Shown: positions 1 through 6,888, numbered from the stretch's first letter. The stretch: 8,487 bases of DNA from an uncultured Erysipelotrichaceae bacterium (GCA_945981915.1 CAMFRJ010000035.1:1-8487); one strand, 5' to 3'. Numbers and translations: made by a program. Notes: generated by a model from the sequence alone, not told the origin.

Positions 1-60
1 TGAATAAGTTGCAGTTCCAAAACTCATATTAATAATATTTATATCATTTTCAATAGATTT
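1..60 (-). pseudogene. Fragment of a subtilisin-family (S8) serine protease gene, cut off at an insertion-like junction and by the window edge
   Basis: The minus strand from about base 60 to base 1 reads KSIENDINIINMSFGTATYS without a stop. The INxxNMSFGT core is the conserved strand of subtilisin-like proteases lying between the catalytic Asp and His regions and the oxyanion-hole region (typical form: A-I-x-N-x-I-D-I-I-N-M-S-F-G-T). Upstream in the same frame the reading meets TAG at 76-78, inside an iteron block, so the N-terminal half with the catalytic Asp and His is absent on this side. The rest of the gene, if present, lies left of base 1. I read this as a protease gene broken near base 60. 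There is an internal ATG at 25-27 but no convincing Shine-Dalgarno before it, so a real start here is unlikely. Only about 20 residues are visible, so the family call rests on one motif. Confidence 0.55.
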
Positions 61-116
61 GTCGCGAAAAGGCGCCTAAACGGTGTGAAATGACATTCAA
101 ACGGAGTAAAACGACA
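60..116. mobile_element. Insertion-sequence end with three 21-bp-spaced iterons (IS21-like, remnant)
   Basis: Three copies of a 10-base motif, consensus GYRAAAHGRC, begin at 64, 85 and 106: GCGAAAAGGC, GTGAAATGAC and GTAAAACGAC. The spacing is exactly 21 bp, two helical turns. The last two copies share a longer match starting with AAACGG (78-98 against 99-119, 15 of 21 identical). The block is bounded by TGTCG at 60-64 and CGACA at 112-116. Several direct repeats just inside a TG...CA tip are known for IS21-family ends, where they bind the IstA transposase. No transposase gene lies in the window, so this is either a solo end left by deletion or a junction. The GC-richer composition of 61-115 stands out from the AT-rich flanks. 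A non-transposon operator array is the main alternative. Confidence 0.5.
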
Positions 117-127
117 AAATCATCTGT

Positions 128-169
128 AAAAAAAACCTTTTTAACCACCTCTTAGTAGTCAAAAAGGTT
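128..169 (-). terminator. Rho-independent terminator of the liv operon
   Basis: Just after the livF stop the minus-strand transcript can form a hairpin between 161-169 and 134-142 (9 perfect pairs, AACCTTTTT/AAAAAGGTT). Counting G-U pairs, the stem continues inward to 16 pairs and closes on an AAGA loop. A run of eight T (minus strand) follows at 128-135. This closes the liv operon and insulates it from the iteron block to the left. Confidence 0.9.
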
Positions 170-174
170 ATATT

Positions 175-873
175 TTATCCTAAATAAGCTTCTCTTACCT
201 TTGGATTGCTAGCAACGTCTTTTGCATCACCAGAAACAGTAATATGACCAGTTTCTAAAACATAAGCACGATTAGCAATTGATAATGCTTTATTCGCATT
301 TTGTTCAACAAGTAATACTGTCACACCTTCTTCATTAATTTCTTGAATTATTTTAAAGATTTCGTTAACCAAAATTGGTGAAAGCCCCATTGAAGGTTCA
401 TCTAATAATAACAATTTAGGTTTAGACATCAAGGCACGTCCCATCGCTAACATTTGTTGTTCCCCACCTGATAGTGTTCCCGCTAACTGTCTTTTTCGTT
501 CACTTAAACGAGGGAAACGTTGATAAATCTTCGCTAGATCTTCCTCAACTTTATTATCTGTTCTTAAATAAGCACCCATTTCTAAGTTTTCCTGAACAGT
601 TAATTGAGCAAAAATACGTCTTCCTTCAGGAACTTGTGCCAATCCTAAAGAAATAACCTTATGTGCAGGAAGTTTTGTAATATCTTCATCTAAAAAAGAA
701 ATAGATCCACTAGACGTTTTGATCAAGCCACTAATAGCATGCATAATTGATGTTTTTCCAGCTCCGTTAGCTCCTATAAGAGCAACAATTTCTCCTTTAT
801 TGACTTCAAAGGAAACATTTTTAATAGCATTGATAACACCATAATGGACATTAATATTTTCTACTTTTAACAT
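175..873 (-). CDS. livF: Branched-chain amino acid ABC transporter, ATP-binding protein LivF
   Basis: The 232-residue protein is one of the two ATPases of a LIV/HAAT-type amino acid importer and acts on the cytoplasmic face of the LivH/LivM channel. Walker A is GANGAGKT at about residues 34-41, the signature LSGGE at 134-138, and Walker B LLLLDEP at 154-160. The usual H-loop histidine is replaced by Gln (VEQN, Q191), which is characteristic of LivF and separates it from LivG. Length is typical for the family. The start is set by AGGAGG seven bases upstream of ATG. It is the last gene of the operon, 11 nt after livG, and is followed at once by a strong terminator. The family call is very secure. 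The exact substrate cannot be read from the ATPase. Confidence 0.96.
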   Translation of the reverse strand: MLKVENINVHYGVINAIKNVSFEVNKGEIVALIGANGAGKTSIMHAISGLIKTSSGSISFLDEDITKLPAHKVISLGLAQVPEGRRIFAQLTVQENLEMGAYLRTDNKVEEDLAKIYQRFPRLSERKRQLAGTLSGGEQQMLAMGRALMSKPKLLLLDEPSMGLSPILVNEIFKIIQEINEEGVTVLLVEQNANKALSIANRAYVLETGHITVSGDAKDVASNPKVREAYLG

Positions 874-884
874 TCTGCTTCCTC

Positions 885-1649
885 CTATTCCTCATCACCT
901 AAATAAGCCGCAATAACATCTGGGTTATTCTTGATTTCATCAGGCGTTCCAAAAGCTAAAACAGTTCCAAAATTTAAAACTGCAATCTTTTCACAAATTC
1001 CCATGACTAGTTTCATATCATGTTCGATCAACAAAATCGCAATTGAGAATTTTTCACGAACAATTTTTATTGTTTCCATTAACTCTGCTGTTTCCGTTGG
1101 ATTCATTCCGGCAGCAGGTTCATCTAATAATAATAGTTTTGGGGAAGTTGCAAGTGCTCTGGCAATTTCCAATTTTCTTTGTTTACCATATGGTAAGTTA
1201 TTCGCTTTGACTTGTGCATATTGATCCAAATCAAACACACGTAATAAACTTAAAGCCATTTCTTCAATTGCTTCTTCTCCTTTATAATAATTAGGTGTAT
1301 GTAAAACAGAAGCAATTAATGAATAATTTTGTGAGTGATGTAAACCTACTTTGACATTATCAATAACACTCATATTCTTAAATAAACGAATATTTTGAAA
1401 AGTTCTCGCAATACCAAATTGAGTAATTTGCGTTGGTGACATCTTTAAAATAGACTTTCCATCAAAAGTAATTTGACCACTTGTTGGTTTATAAACACCT
1501 GTCAATAAGTTAAAAACAGTTGTTTTTCCAGCACCGTTGGGACCAATCAATCCAAACAATTGATTCTTATCAATTTCAAAATTGAACTCATCAACAGCTT
1601 TTAAACCACCAAATTGAATACCTAAACCTTCTGTTTTTAATAAAGCCAT
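885..1649 (-). CDS. livG: Branched-chain amino acid ABC transporter, ATP-binding protein LivG
   Basis: This 254-residue protein is the second ATPase of the importer and pairs with LivF. Walker A GPNGAGKTT is at residues 36-44, the Q-loop in TFQNIRLF (Q85), and the signature has the LivG-type form LPYGKQ (152-157) rather than LSGGQ. Walker B LLLLDEP is at 172-178 and the H-loop in IEHD (H210). The extended region around residues 100-130, between Q-loop and signature, is also usual for LivG. Its ATG shares one base with the livM stop (TAATG), so translation is probably coupled. AGGAGG lies ten bases upstream, inside the end of livM. Length and all ATPase motifs are intact. Confidence 0.96.
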   Translation of the reverse strand: MALLKTEGLGIQFGGLKAVDEFNFEIDKNQLFGLIGPNGAGKTTVFNLLTGVYKPTSGQITFDGKSILKMSPTQITQFGIARTFQNIRLFKNMSVIDNVKVGLHHSQNYSLIASVLHTPNYYKGEEAIEEMALSLLRVFDLDQYAQVKANNLPYGKQRKLEIARALATSPKLLLLDEPAAGMNPTETAELMETIKIVREKFSIAILLIEHDMKLVMGICEKIAVLNFGTVLAFGTPDEIKNNPDVIAAYLGDEE

Positions 1650-2596
1650 TATTCTGCCACCTCCTTATTTTCATCTTTTTTCTTTGAAAATTTTTCTTTG
1701 ATATGTGGCATAAGATTCTTTTCTTTGATGATCATTGCAGCAATTAAAACAATTGCATATAACAACATACGATAATCAGAGAACGCTCTTAAATATTCAG
1801 GTAAGATAGTTAAAACGATAGCAGCAATCACTGATCCTTTTAAATTACCTAAACCACCTAAAACAACCATAACTAAAATTTCTACTGATTTATTGTAATC
1901 AAAAACTTTAGGAATCAAGATCGTAATATAATGAGCATACAATCCTCCTGCTAATCCAGCAAAGAATGCAGAAATCGTAAACGCTAAGATCTTATAATAT
2001 GATGTTGGAATTCCTGCTAATTCACTGGCAGTTTCATCTTCTCTAATAGATATAATAGCACGACCGTGTCTTGATTTAACAATACTATAAATCACATAAA
2101 TGGTAATGACAGCACTAAAGAAAACAATAGTAAAATTTGTACTCATTGGAATCCCCATTAATCCTTTTGCTCCATTAGTAATGCCAATGTTTAACATGAT
2201 AATACGAATAATTTCGTTAAATGCCAGTGTGATAATACACAAATAGTCTCCTTTGAGACGTAATGTTGGTATACCGATCAAAAGACCAACCAAAGCAGCA
2301 GCGAGCGCTCCAATGAACAAGCTGACAATAAAAGAAGTTCCTAAATAAATACTACATAAAGCAGAAGCATAAGCTCCAACAGACATGAATCCAGCATGTC
2401 CTAAAGTTAATTGTCCCAAATATCCACTGGCAAGATTCAAACTTGTTGAAAGAACCACATTGATACAAGCAACAATTAAAATACCAGACCAATAACTGTT
2501 GATAATGCCAGAATTCATCGCAAACATGAAAGCTCCATAGATCACAAGAGCTAGAGCAAATGATAAAATAAATTGACGTATATCTTTCTTTTTCAT
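1649..2596 (-). CDS. livM: Branched-chain amino acid ABC transporter, permease LivM
   Basis: The protein is one of two membrane permeases forming the translocation path. With the chosen start it has 315 residues and many hydrophobic segments. LivM-type motifs are visible: GQLTLGHAGFMSVGAYAS at about 61-78, LRLKGDYLCIITLAFNEIIR near 112-131, a cytoplasmic loop with SIREDETASELAGI (183-196) that should contact the ATPases, and GGLGNLKGSVIAA near 247-259. The C-terminus is a lysine- and glutamate-rich cytosolic tail. The frame is also open to a GTG at 2605 and an ATG at 2599, but the GTG overlaps the Shine-Dalgarno AGGTGAT (2601-2607) itself. The ATG at 2596 lies eight bases from its AGG and is the best start; 2599 is the close alternative. 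The gene follows livH with almost no gap and overlaps livG by one base. Confidence 0.94.
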   Translation of the reverse strand: MKKKDIRQFILSFALALVIYGAFMFAMNSGIINSYWSGILIVACINVVLSTSLNLASGYLGQLTLGHAGFMSVGAYASALCSIYLGTSFIVSLFIGALAAALVGLLIGIPTLRLKGDYLCIITLAFNEIIRIIMLNIGITNGAKGLMGIPMSTNFTIVFFSAVITIYVIYSIVKSRHGRAIISIREDETASELAGIPTSYYKILAFTISAFFAGLAGGLYAHYITILIPKVFDYNKSVEILVMVVLGGLGNLKGSVIAAIVLTILPEYLRAFSDYRMLLYAIVLIAAMIIKEKNLMPHIKEKFSKKKDENKEVAE

Positions 2597-2600
2597 CATT

Positions 2601-2607
2601 ATCACCT
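2601..2607 (-). promoter_or_regulatory. Ribosome binding site that decides the livM start
   Basis: The minus strand reads AGGTGAT, fully complementary to the ATCACCT part of the 16S rRNA tail. It overlaps the livH TAG (2606-2608) and precedes the tandem ATG codons at 2599 and 2596. Its position rules out the GTG at 2605 as start and couples livM translation to termination of livH. Confidence 0.7.
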
Positions 2608-3481
2608 ACACTTTCTCTCTCACGTTAATACCAAACAATCCTGCTGGTTTAACTAATAAGATGAAAATTAAAATACCAAATACCACTGCATCAGAGAATG
2701 TAGATGATATATATGTAATCGTGAATGCTTCTGCCAATCCAATCAACAGACCACCAACCATTGCTCCTTTAATATCTCCAATACCACCAAGTACGGCAGC
2801 AATAAAGGCTTTGATTCCTAACATTGCTCCTAAATATGGGTTGATCAATGAATAACTTAATCCATAGATGACTCCACCAACGGCTCCAATACCAGAACCA
2901 ATCGCAAATGTCAAAGAAATCGTGTTATTGACATTAATTCCCATTAATTCAGCCGCTCCTTTATCTTCACTAACGGCACGCATTGCTTTTCCTAATTTTG
3001 TTGTATTGACAAATAGTAGTAATAAAAAAGTACAGATGCAAGTCAATACCAAAGACAATGCCGAAACATAAGAAATACTCATCCCTAAAAAATGAATCTG
3101 TCCTTTAGGTAAAAAGTCTGGAAAAGTAATTGCTGCTGAACCAAAAATCAATAAAAAGAGATTTTGTAATAAATAACTGACTCCGATAGCAGTAATCAAA
3201 ACAGCTAAGCTTCCACTATTTCTTAGCGGCTTATATGCGACTTTTTCAGTCACAACCCCTAATAATGCACATCCTATAATTGAAGCCAAAACAGCAACAA
3301 TAACAGGCATCCCCATTAAACTAAAAACGACGTATGTAATATATGCGCCTACCATGATAATTTCACCATGAGCAAAATTGATCATCTTCGCAATACCATA
3401 AACCATTGTATAACCAATGGCTACAAGGGCATACATTCCACCAACACTTAAACCATTAATAATTGTTGATAAAAAACTCAT
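2606..3481 (-). CDS. livH: Branched-chain amino acid ABC transporter, permease LivH
   Basis: The 291-residue integral membrane protein is the partner permease of LivM. Family features are NFAHGEIIMVGAY at residues 35-47, the cytoplasmic coupling loop AVSEDKGAAELMGI in the middle, and GGIGDIKGAMVGG at 232-244, followed by a last hydrophobic segment and the typical ending VKPAGLFG. Length is usual for LivH. The start is supported by a strong purine-rich site (GGGGGAGGAAGGAA directly before ATG). The gene is separated from livK by a hairpin that may lower its expression relative to the binding protein, and runs directly into livM. Confidence 0.96.
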   Translation of the reverse strand: MSFLSTIINGLSVGGMYALVAIGYTMVYGIAKMINFAHGEIIMVGAYITYVVFSLMGMPVIVAVLASIIGCALLGVVTEKVAYKPLRNSGSLAVLITAIGVSYLLQNLFLLIFGSAAITFPDFLPKGQIHFLGMSISYVSALSLVLTCICTFLLLLFVNTTKLGKAMRAVSEDKGAAELMGINVNNTISLTFAIGSGIGAVGGVIYGLSYSLINPYLGAMLGIKAFIAAVLGGIGDIKGAMVGGLLIGLAEAFTITYISSTFSDAVVFGILIFILLVKPAGLFGINVREKV

Positions 3482-3499
3482 TTCCTTCCTCCCCCTTTT

Positions 3500-3530
3500 A
3501 AAAAAATAAAGGAGAAAATCTCCTTTATTT
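3500..3530 (-). terminator. Intra-operon hairpin with T-tract between livK and livH (attenuating terminator)
   Basis: A perfect 12-bp inverted repeat (3504-3515 with 3519-3530) closes on a 3-base loop. On the minus strand the hairpin is followed directly by TTTT, giving seven T in a row with the end of the stem, then the livH Shine-Dalgarno. It starts about seven bases after the livK stop. The form is that of a leaky terminator or mRNA-stabilising 3' end, which would give more binding protein than permease. Its efficiency is inferred. Confidence 0.75.
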
Positions 3531-3536
3531 TCCTCA

Positions 3537-4682
3537 TTAATCTAAGTAAGTATAAGCTCCATCTTTGATTGTTTTAATAACCAAATCTTTAGTTGGGTTA
3601 TGTTGATCATCATATTGGAATGTTCCAGTAATACCTTTATAGTTTGTTTTAGCCAAAGCATCACAGATAGCTTGAGGATCTTTTGAATTAGCTTTTTCTA
3701 CAGCTTTAATTAAAACAAATGTTGCATCATAAGCCATAGTTCCAAACATGTTTGTTTCCCCATTGAACTTAGCTTTGTATGCTTCTGTGTAATTCACAAC
3801 AGCGTCTACTCTGTCATCAAAAGTATTTGTATAATAAGCACCATTGAAGATTGTTTTATCAACGTTCTTTACGCTTAATACACCATCCCAACCATCAGTT
3901 CCTAAGAAAGTTCCTTCAAAACCATTTTGTTTGAATTGTTTAACCATCTTAGCGATAGTTTCATAATAATCAGGAATAAATACAGCATCAGCACCTGAAT
4001 TCTTGACTTTATCAATGTAAGTTTTGAAATCAGCTGTTGAAGATGGATATTTTTCTTCTAATACGATTTCAGTACCATCTTTTTTTGCTTGTTTAATAAA
4101 TGATTCAGTACATCCAATACTATAATCACTGTCACTGTTTGTTAAAACGGCAACTTTAGAAACTTGAATAGTTCCATCTCCTACTTTAGAAGCGATGAAT
4201 TGTCCGCCTTTAGAGTCATTTGAACAAGTTCTGAAGAAGTTTGTTCTTGTTGAACCATCACTCTTTAAAGTAACAGCATCACCAGAAGAACTTGAAGAAA
4301 CAATTGGTGTTAATTCTTTTTCAGAAGCATTTCCAACTGCTAAACTTTCTCCAGTTAAAACTGGACCAACGATACCAACAACTCCATCACCTACTAATTT
4401 GTTGTAAGCATTAACTGCATCAGTTTCTTTTCCTTGTGAATCTTCTTTTACGAATTCAATTTTGAATTTTGCATCTTTAGAATTATTGTAATCTTCGATT
4501 GCAAGTTCAATTGAATTAGCAACTGGAATACCGTATGAAGAAGTTTCACCAGTTAATGGTCCAATGTATCCGATCTTAATAGTATCCCCTTCTTTTAATT
4601 CGTCACTACTTGAACCACTTCCGCCACAACCTACAAGCATACTTGCTACTGCAAATGTGGCAATTACTTTTTTTAAATTCAT
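3537..4682 (-). CDS. livK: Branched-chain amino acid ABC transporter, substrate-binding lipoprotein
   Basis: This is the extracytoplasmic ligand receptor of the importer, a type I periplasmic-binding-fold protein anchored to the membrane by lipid. The start MNLKKVIATF gives 381 residues, a lysine-bearing hydrophobic signal and a lipobox LVGC with the lipidated Cys at 19, followed by a flexible Gly/Ser linker. Then come IKIGYIGPLTGETSSYG, a start typical of LivJ/LivK-type proteins, and the mid-protein VGIVGPVLTGESLAV stretch that lines the binding cleft in relatives. The longer open frame up to 4742 is rejected: it would bury the signal peptide behind 20 residues and overlaps the promoter. GGGGAG lies eight bases before the chosen ATG. 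As first gene of the operon it sits directly behind a strong promoter. Ligand preference (Leu/Ile/Val or another amino acid) cannot be read from sequence by eye. Confidence 0.93.
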   Translation of the reverse strand: MNLKKVIATFAVASMLVGCGGSGSSSDELKEGDTIKIGYIGPLTGETSSYGIPVANSIELAIEDYNNSKDAKFKIEFVKEDSQGKETDAVNAYNKLVGDGVVGIVGPVLTGESLAVGNASEKELTPIVSSSSSGDAVTLKSDGSTRTNFFRTCSNDSKGGQFIASKVGDGTIQVSKVAVLTNSDSDYSIGCTESFIKQAKKDGTEIVLEEKYPSSTADFKTYIDKVKNSGADAVFIPDYYETIAKMVKQFKQNGFEGTFLGTDGWDGVLSVKNVDKTIFNGAYYTNTFDDRVDAVVNYTEAYKAKFNGETNMFGTMAYDATFVLIKAVEKANSKDPQAICDALAKTNYKGITGTFQYDDQHNPTKDLVIKTIKDGAYTYLD

Positions 4683-4719
4683 ATTGCACTCTCCCCTTTT
4701 TTGCATATTTAATACAATT

Positions 4720-4747
4720 ATTATACTAAACATTTTACACAAGTCAA
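4720..4747 (-). promoter_or_regulatory. livK: Sigma-A-type promoter of the liv operon
   Basis: On the minus strand TTGACT (4742-4747) and TATAAT (4720-4725) are separated by 16 bp. The -10 is perfect and the -35 has five of six consensus bases. Transcription should start near 4712-4713, giving a leader of about 30 nt to the livK ATG. The leader is too short for a T-box or riboswitch, so any regulation would be by a DNA-binding protein. No clear CodY or CcpA box was found. Confidence 0.82.
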
Positions 4748-4790
4748 TAAGTAGGAAGCGTTATCAGTGATGAAAATTTTATTTTTTGAT

Positions 4791-4833
4791 AAAAAATCCT
4801 CTTTTCTCTATAAAATAAACATTTTATAGAAAA
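4791..4833 (-). terminator. Possible weak terminator after spmB
   Basis: The minus strand can pair 4821-4833 with 4804-4816 (13 pairs including one G-U, loop GTTT), overlapping the spmB stop codon. A run of six T follows about seven bases later (4791-4796). The stem is very AT-rich and the T-run is displaced, so efficiency is doubtful. It is the only terminator candidate between spmB and the liv promoter. Confidence 0.35.
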
Positions 4834-5317
4834 GAAAGGCCAAAAGACACGCTATCAAATCTAACAATAATCCTAATAATAAAACACTCATCACCCTTTT
4901 TTTCTTTATTGCTTCAAAATAAAGGGAGACAACATACAACGTTGTATCACTACCAGTTTGAATGATTGATCCTAAAATACTATAGATATGATCGACTCCA
5001 AAAGTATCATAAATACTCTTTAAAATGACCAATGCTCCTTGTGAACTAATTGGTCTCATGACACACATCAACAAGATATCAATAGGGACATGCAACAATT
5101 GACATAATCCCTGAAAAACTATACCTAATATATCAATCAAACCACAGTTTTGAAACATATTGACCCACAAGGTCAATAACATCAGGGTTGGAAAAATCAA
5201 AACAATCAAATGTAATCCTTCTTTGACACCTTTGATGAACTCTTGATAAACAGGGACTTTCTTTTTCAAACATTCTATCAAACTCCACAACAACAATAAA
5301 AAAATAAAGCTATTCAT
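4808..5317 (-). CDS. spmB: Spore maturation protein B (SpmB)
   Basis: The 169-residue membrane protein carries the nucleoside-recognition (Gate) type domain. In Bacillus, SpmA and SpmB are needed for full dehydration of the spore core and hence heat resistance. Family features are VPVYQEFIKGVKEGL near 21-35, the loop RPISSQG at 88-94 (usually RPLSGSG-like) and QTGSDTTLYV at 120-129 (usually QGSTETTFYV-like), between about four hydrophobic helices. The start is ATG at 5317, preceded at seven bases by AAGGTG (5325-5330). A TTG six bases upstream lies too near that site. The gene overlaps spmA by 8 nt, indicating translational coupling. Length is close to Bacillus SpmB. The mechanism of SpmAB is not known even in the model organism. 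Confidence 0.88.
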   Translation of the reverse strand: MNSFIFLLLLWSLIECLKKKVPVYQEFIKGVKEGLHLIVLIFPTLMLLTLWVNMFQNCGLIDILGIVFQGLCQLLHVPIDILLMCVMRPISSQGALVILKSIYDTFGVDHIYSILGSIIQTGSDTTLYVVSLYFEAIKKKRVMSVLLLGLLLDLIACLLAFLFYKMFIL

Positions 5318-5864
5318 GGACAAACACCTTTGTCAAAACAATACCTAATAGTGTAATCGTCAAACCAATGATTAAACTATAAGGATAAAAAGATAAAACA
5401 TCAAGACTATGATAACTTTGTCTAAGGGTCATCATTGTTGTGGGAATGATAGAAAAACCAGCAGTATTGATGACGACCAATATAATAATAGAGCGACGAT
5501 GATGTTTGCTTTTATTCAATGCTTGAATAGCTTTAAGACCACTTAAAGTCGCAAGTGTGCCTAATCCCAAAAGATTCGCCAATAAATTGGAAGCTAAATA
5601 ATCATAGACTTCTTTTTCTTGATTCTTTCCATAGATCCAATAAAGAACAGGTTGAAAAAGAAAAGACAGTCTACTTATTATTCCTGAAGCTTGTATGATA
5701 TTGAAAAGACCATTCCAAAGACAAGCACTTAAGATCAATGTTTTGACAAGATCAAAGACTTGAAAAGGTGTATTTAATAAAGCAGTCATCATGGCATCTT
5801 CTCGATTCATCAACACACCAATAATCAAAAAAACAATCAAGCCATCATGAAATAATCTAGACAT
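5310..5864 (-). CDS. spmA: Spore maturation protein A (SpmA)
   Basis: The 184-residue polytopic membrane protein is the partner of SpmB. The recognisable core is NLLANLLGLGTLATLSGLKA at 93-112, matching the SpmA motif N-x-A-N-x-L-G-L-G-N-A-A-T-P-x-G-x-K-A, and INTAGFSIIPTT at 132-143, matching the second half-site INTxxxxxIPTT. The usual Asn and Pro of GNAATP are replaced (GTLATLS), a noticeable departure. ATG at 5864 is preceded by AGGA at eight bases, and it overlaps the dacB end by 8 nt. The order dacB-spmA-spmB is the same as in Bacillus, where the operon is made in the mother cell under sigma-E. That control is inferred for this organism. Confidence 0.9.
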   Translation of the reverse strand: MSRLFHDGLIVFLIIGVLMNREDAMMTALLNTPFQVFDLVKTLILSACLWNGLFNIIQASGIISRLSFLFQPVLYWIYGKNQEKEVYDYLASNLLANLLGLGTLATLSGLKAIQALNKSKHHRRSIIILVVINTAGFSIIPTTMMTLRQSYHSLDVLSFYPYSLIIGLTITLLGIVLTKVFVHE

Positions 5865-6855
5865 CCAACAAATCCTTCATAACCATCACCCATAAGTCTT
5901 TAAAATGATATGGCCTTAATTTTGTTTTCTTGATACAATGATGATCAACATATAAACATAAGACATCTCTATCTACACGATAGCTCACCTTTTTATCTTG
6001 TTGATAATCGACTTGATAAGGTTCATCAAAGAGATACTTTTGTCCAGCGATTGTTTGTACTCCTTTATCAAATAAAGTCAATTGCTTATATTTATCAAAA
6101 CATTCTTCATATTTTCCCTTATGAAATTCAAAATCATTTCCACAATTAAAAGTCACAATAATCAAATCATATTGATCTTTTACTGCCCTAGTCACCAAAG
6201 TTCTTCTTGCTTTTTTAGTAAATCCAGTTTTTCCTCCCACACAATACTTATATTCTTTAAGTAATCTGTTTTTATTATGCCAATATCCTTGACCATCCAA
6301 TCTTCGATACTCTTTTGTCGCAACAATCTGATTAAAGATTGGATTAGAACTACAATAATCATATAAGATAGCCATATCTTGAACAGTAGAAAGATTTCCT
6401 TGATCTTCTTCATCTAATCCCGATGGATTAGAAAAGAGACTATTATACATTTTTAATTGTTGTGCTTTTTCGTTCATCATCTTGACAAACTTTGAAACTG
6501 ATCCTGCAGTTGCTTTCGCTAACATCAAAGCACAATCATTTCCACTTCTTAACATCAAACCATACAAAAGATCTTGAATAGTTATTTTATCTTTTATATG
6601 TATATAGACACAACTTCCATAAGCTTTATTAATGGTATCATCAACAACAATTTCTTTTTTTAAATCCATATTTTCAATCACAAGAATCGCTGTCATTATC
6701 TTTGAAATAGACGCCACGCTTTGTTGATGATCCTTTTGATAACTTTCAACGACATAATCATTGATATGATCATAAACAATATAACTTTTTCCATAAAACT
6801 CTACTTGAGAAGAAACAGTCTGTAAAACAAAAAAGATACTGAGTAATATTTTCAT
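5857..6855 (-). CDS. dacB: D-alanyl-D-alanine carboxypeptidase, sporulation DacB type (low-molecular-weight penicillin-binding protein)
   Basis: This peptidase S11 enzyme removes the terminal D-Ala from peptidoglycan side chains outside the membrane. All three active-site motifs are present: SISK with nucleophile Ser49 and Lys52, SGN at 104-106, and KTG at 209-211. Residues 1-16 form a short secretion signal with one lysine and a hydrophobic core. The 332 residues include about 110 after KTG, a reduced beta-rich C-terminal domain ending in a hydrophobic/basic stretch (KDLWVMVMKDLLDV) that may lie on the membrane. It is shorter than Bacillus DacB. The link to spmA and spmB, with an 8-nt overlap, identifies it as the spore-cortex enzyme rather than the vegetative DacA. 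The start is preceded by GGTGAT at a usual distance. A general DacA/DacF role cannot be fully excluded. Confidence 0.87.
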   Translation of the reverse strand: MKILLSIFFVLQTVSSQVEFYGKSYIVYDHINDYVVESYQKDHQQSVASISKIMTAILVIENMDLKKEIVVDDTINKAYGSCVYIHIKDKITIQDLLYGLMLRSGNDCALMLAKATAGSVSKFVKMMNEKAQQLKMYNSLFSNPSGLDEEDQGNLSTVQDMAILYDYCSSNPIFNQIVATKEYRRLDGQGYWHNKNRLLKEYKYCVGGKTGFTKKARRTLVTRAVKDQYDLIIVTFNCGNDFEFHKGKYEECFDKYKQLTLFDKGVQTIAGQKYLFDEPYQVDYQQDKKVSYRVDRDVLCLYVDHHCIKKTKLRPYHFKDLWVMVMKDLLDV

Positions 6856-6888
6856 TTTATCACCAGTATCATTCTATGTTTGAATATT

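Noticed and set aside
2661..3071. Plus-strand open frames opposite livH (also opposite livF, livG, livK and dacB)
   Set aside because: They are rich in Pro/Ser/Ile and lie fully opposite well-conserved genes, with no own ribosome binding sites or recognisable domains; they are shadows of minus-strand codons.
4683..4742. A 20-residue N-terminal extension of the livK frame
   Set aside because: It would run through the -10 region and leader, and would put the lipoprotein signal peptide in the interior. The ATG at 4682 has a good ribosome binding site and a standard signal plus lipobox.
4751..4768. Catabolite-responsive element-like sequence upstream of the liv -35 (TGATAACGCTTCCT on the minus strand)
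   Set aside because: It has three mismatches to the cre consensus at defined positions and lacks the usual symmetry, so it is not better than chance in this composition.
6192..6413. Minus-strand 73-codon frame inside dacB and a 64-codon frame inside the GH1 gene
   Set aside because: Both lie in another frame of genes with intact catalytic motifs and have no independent support.
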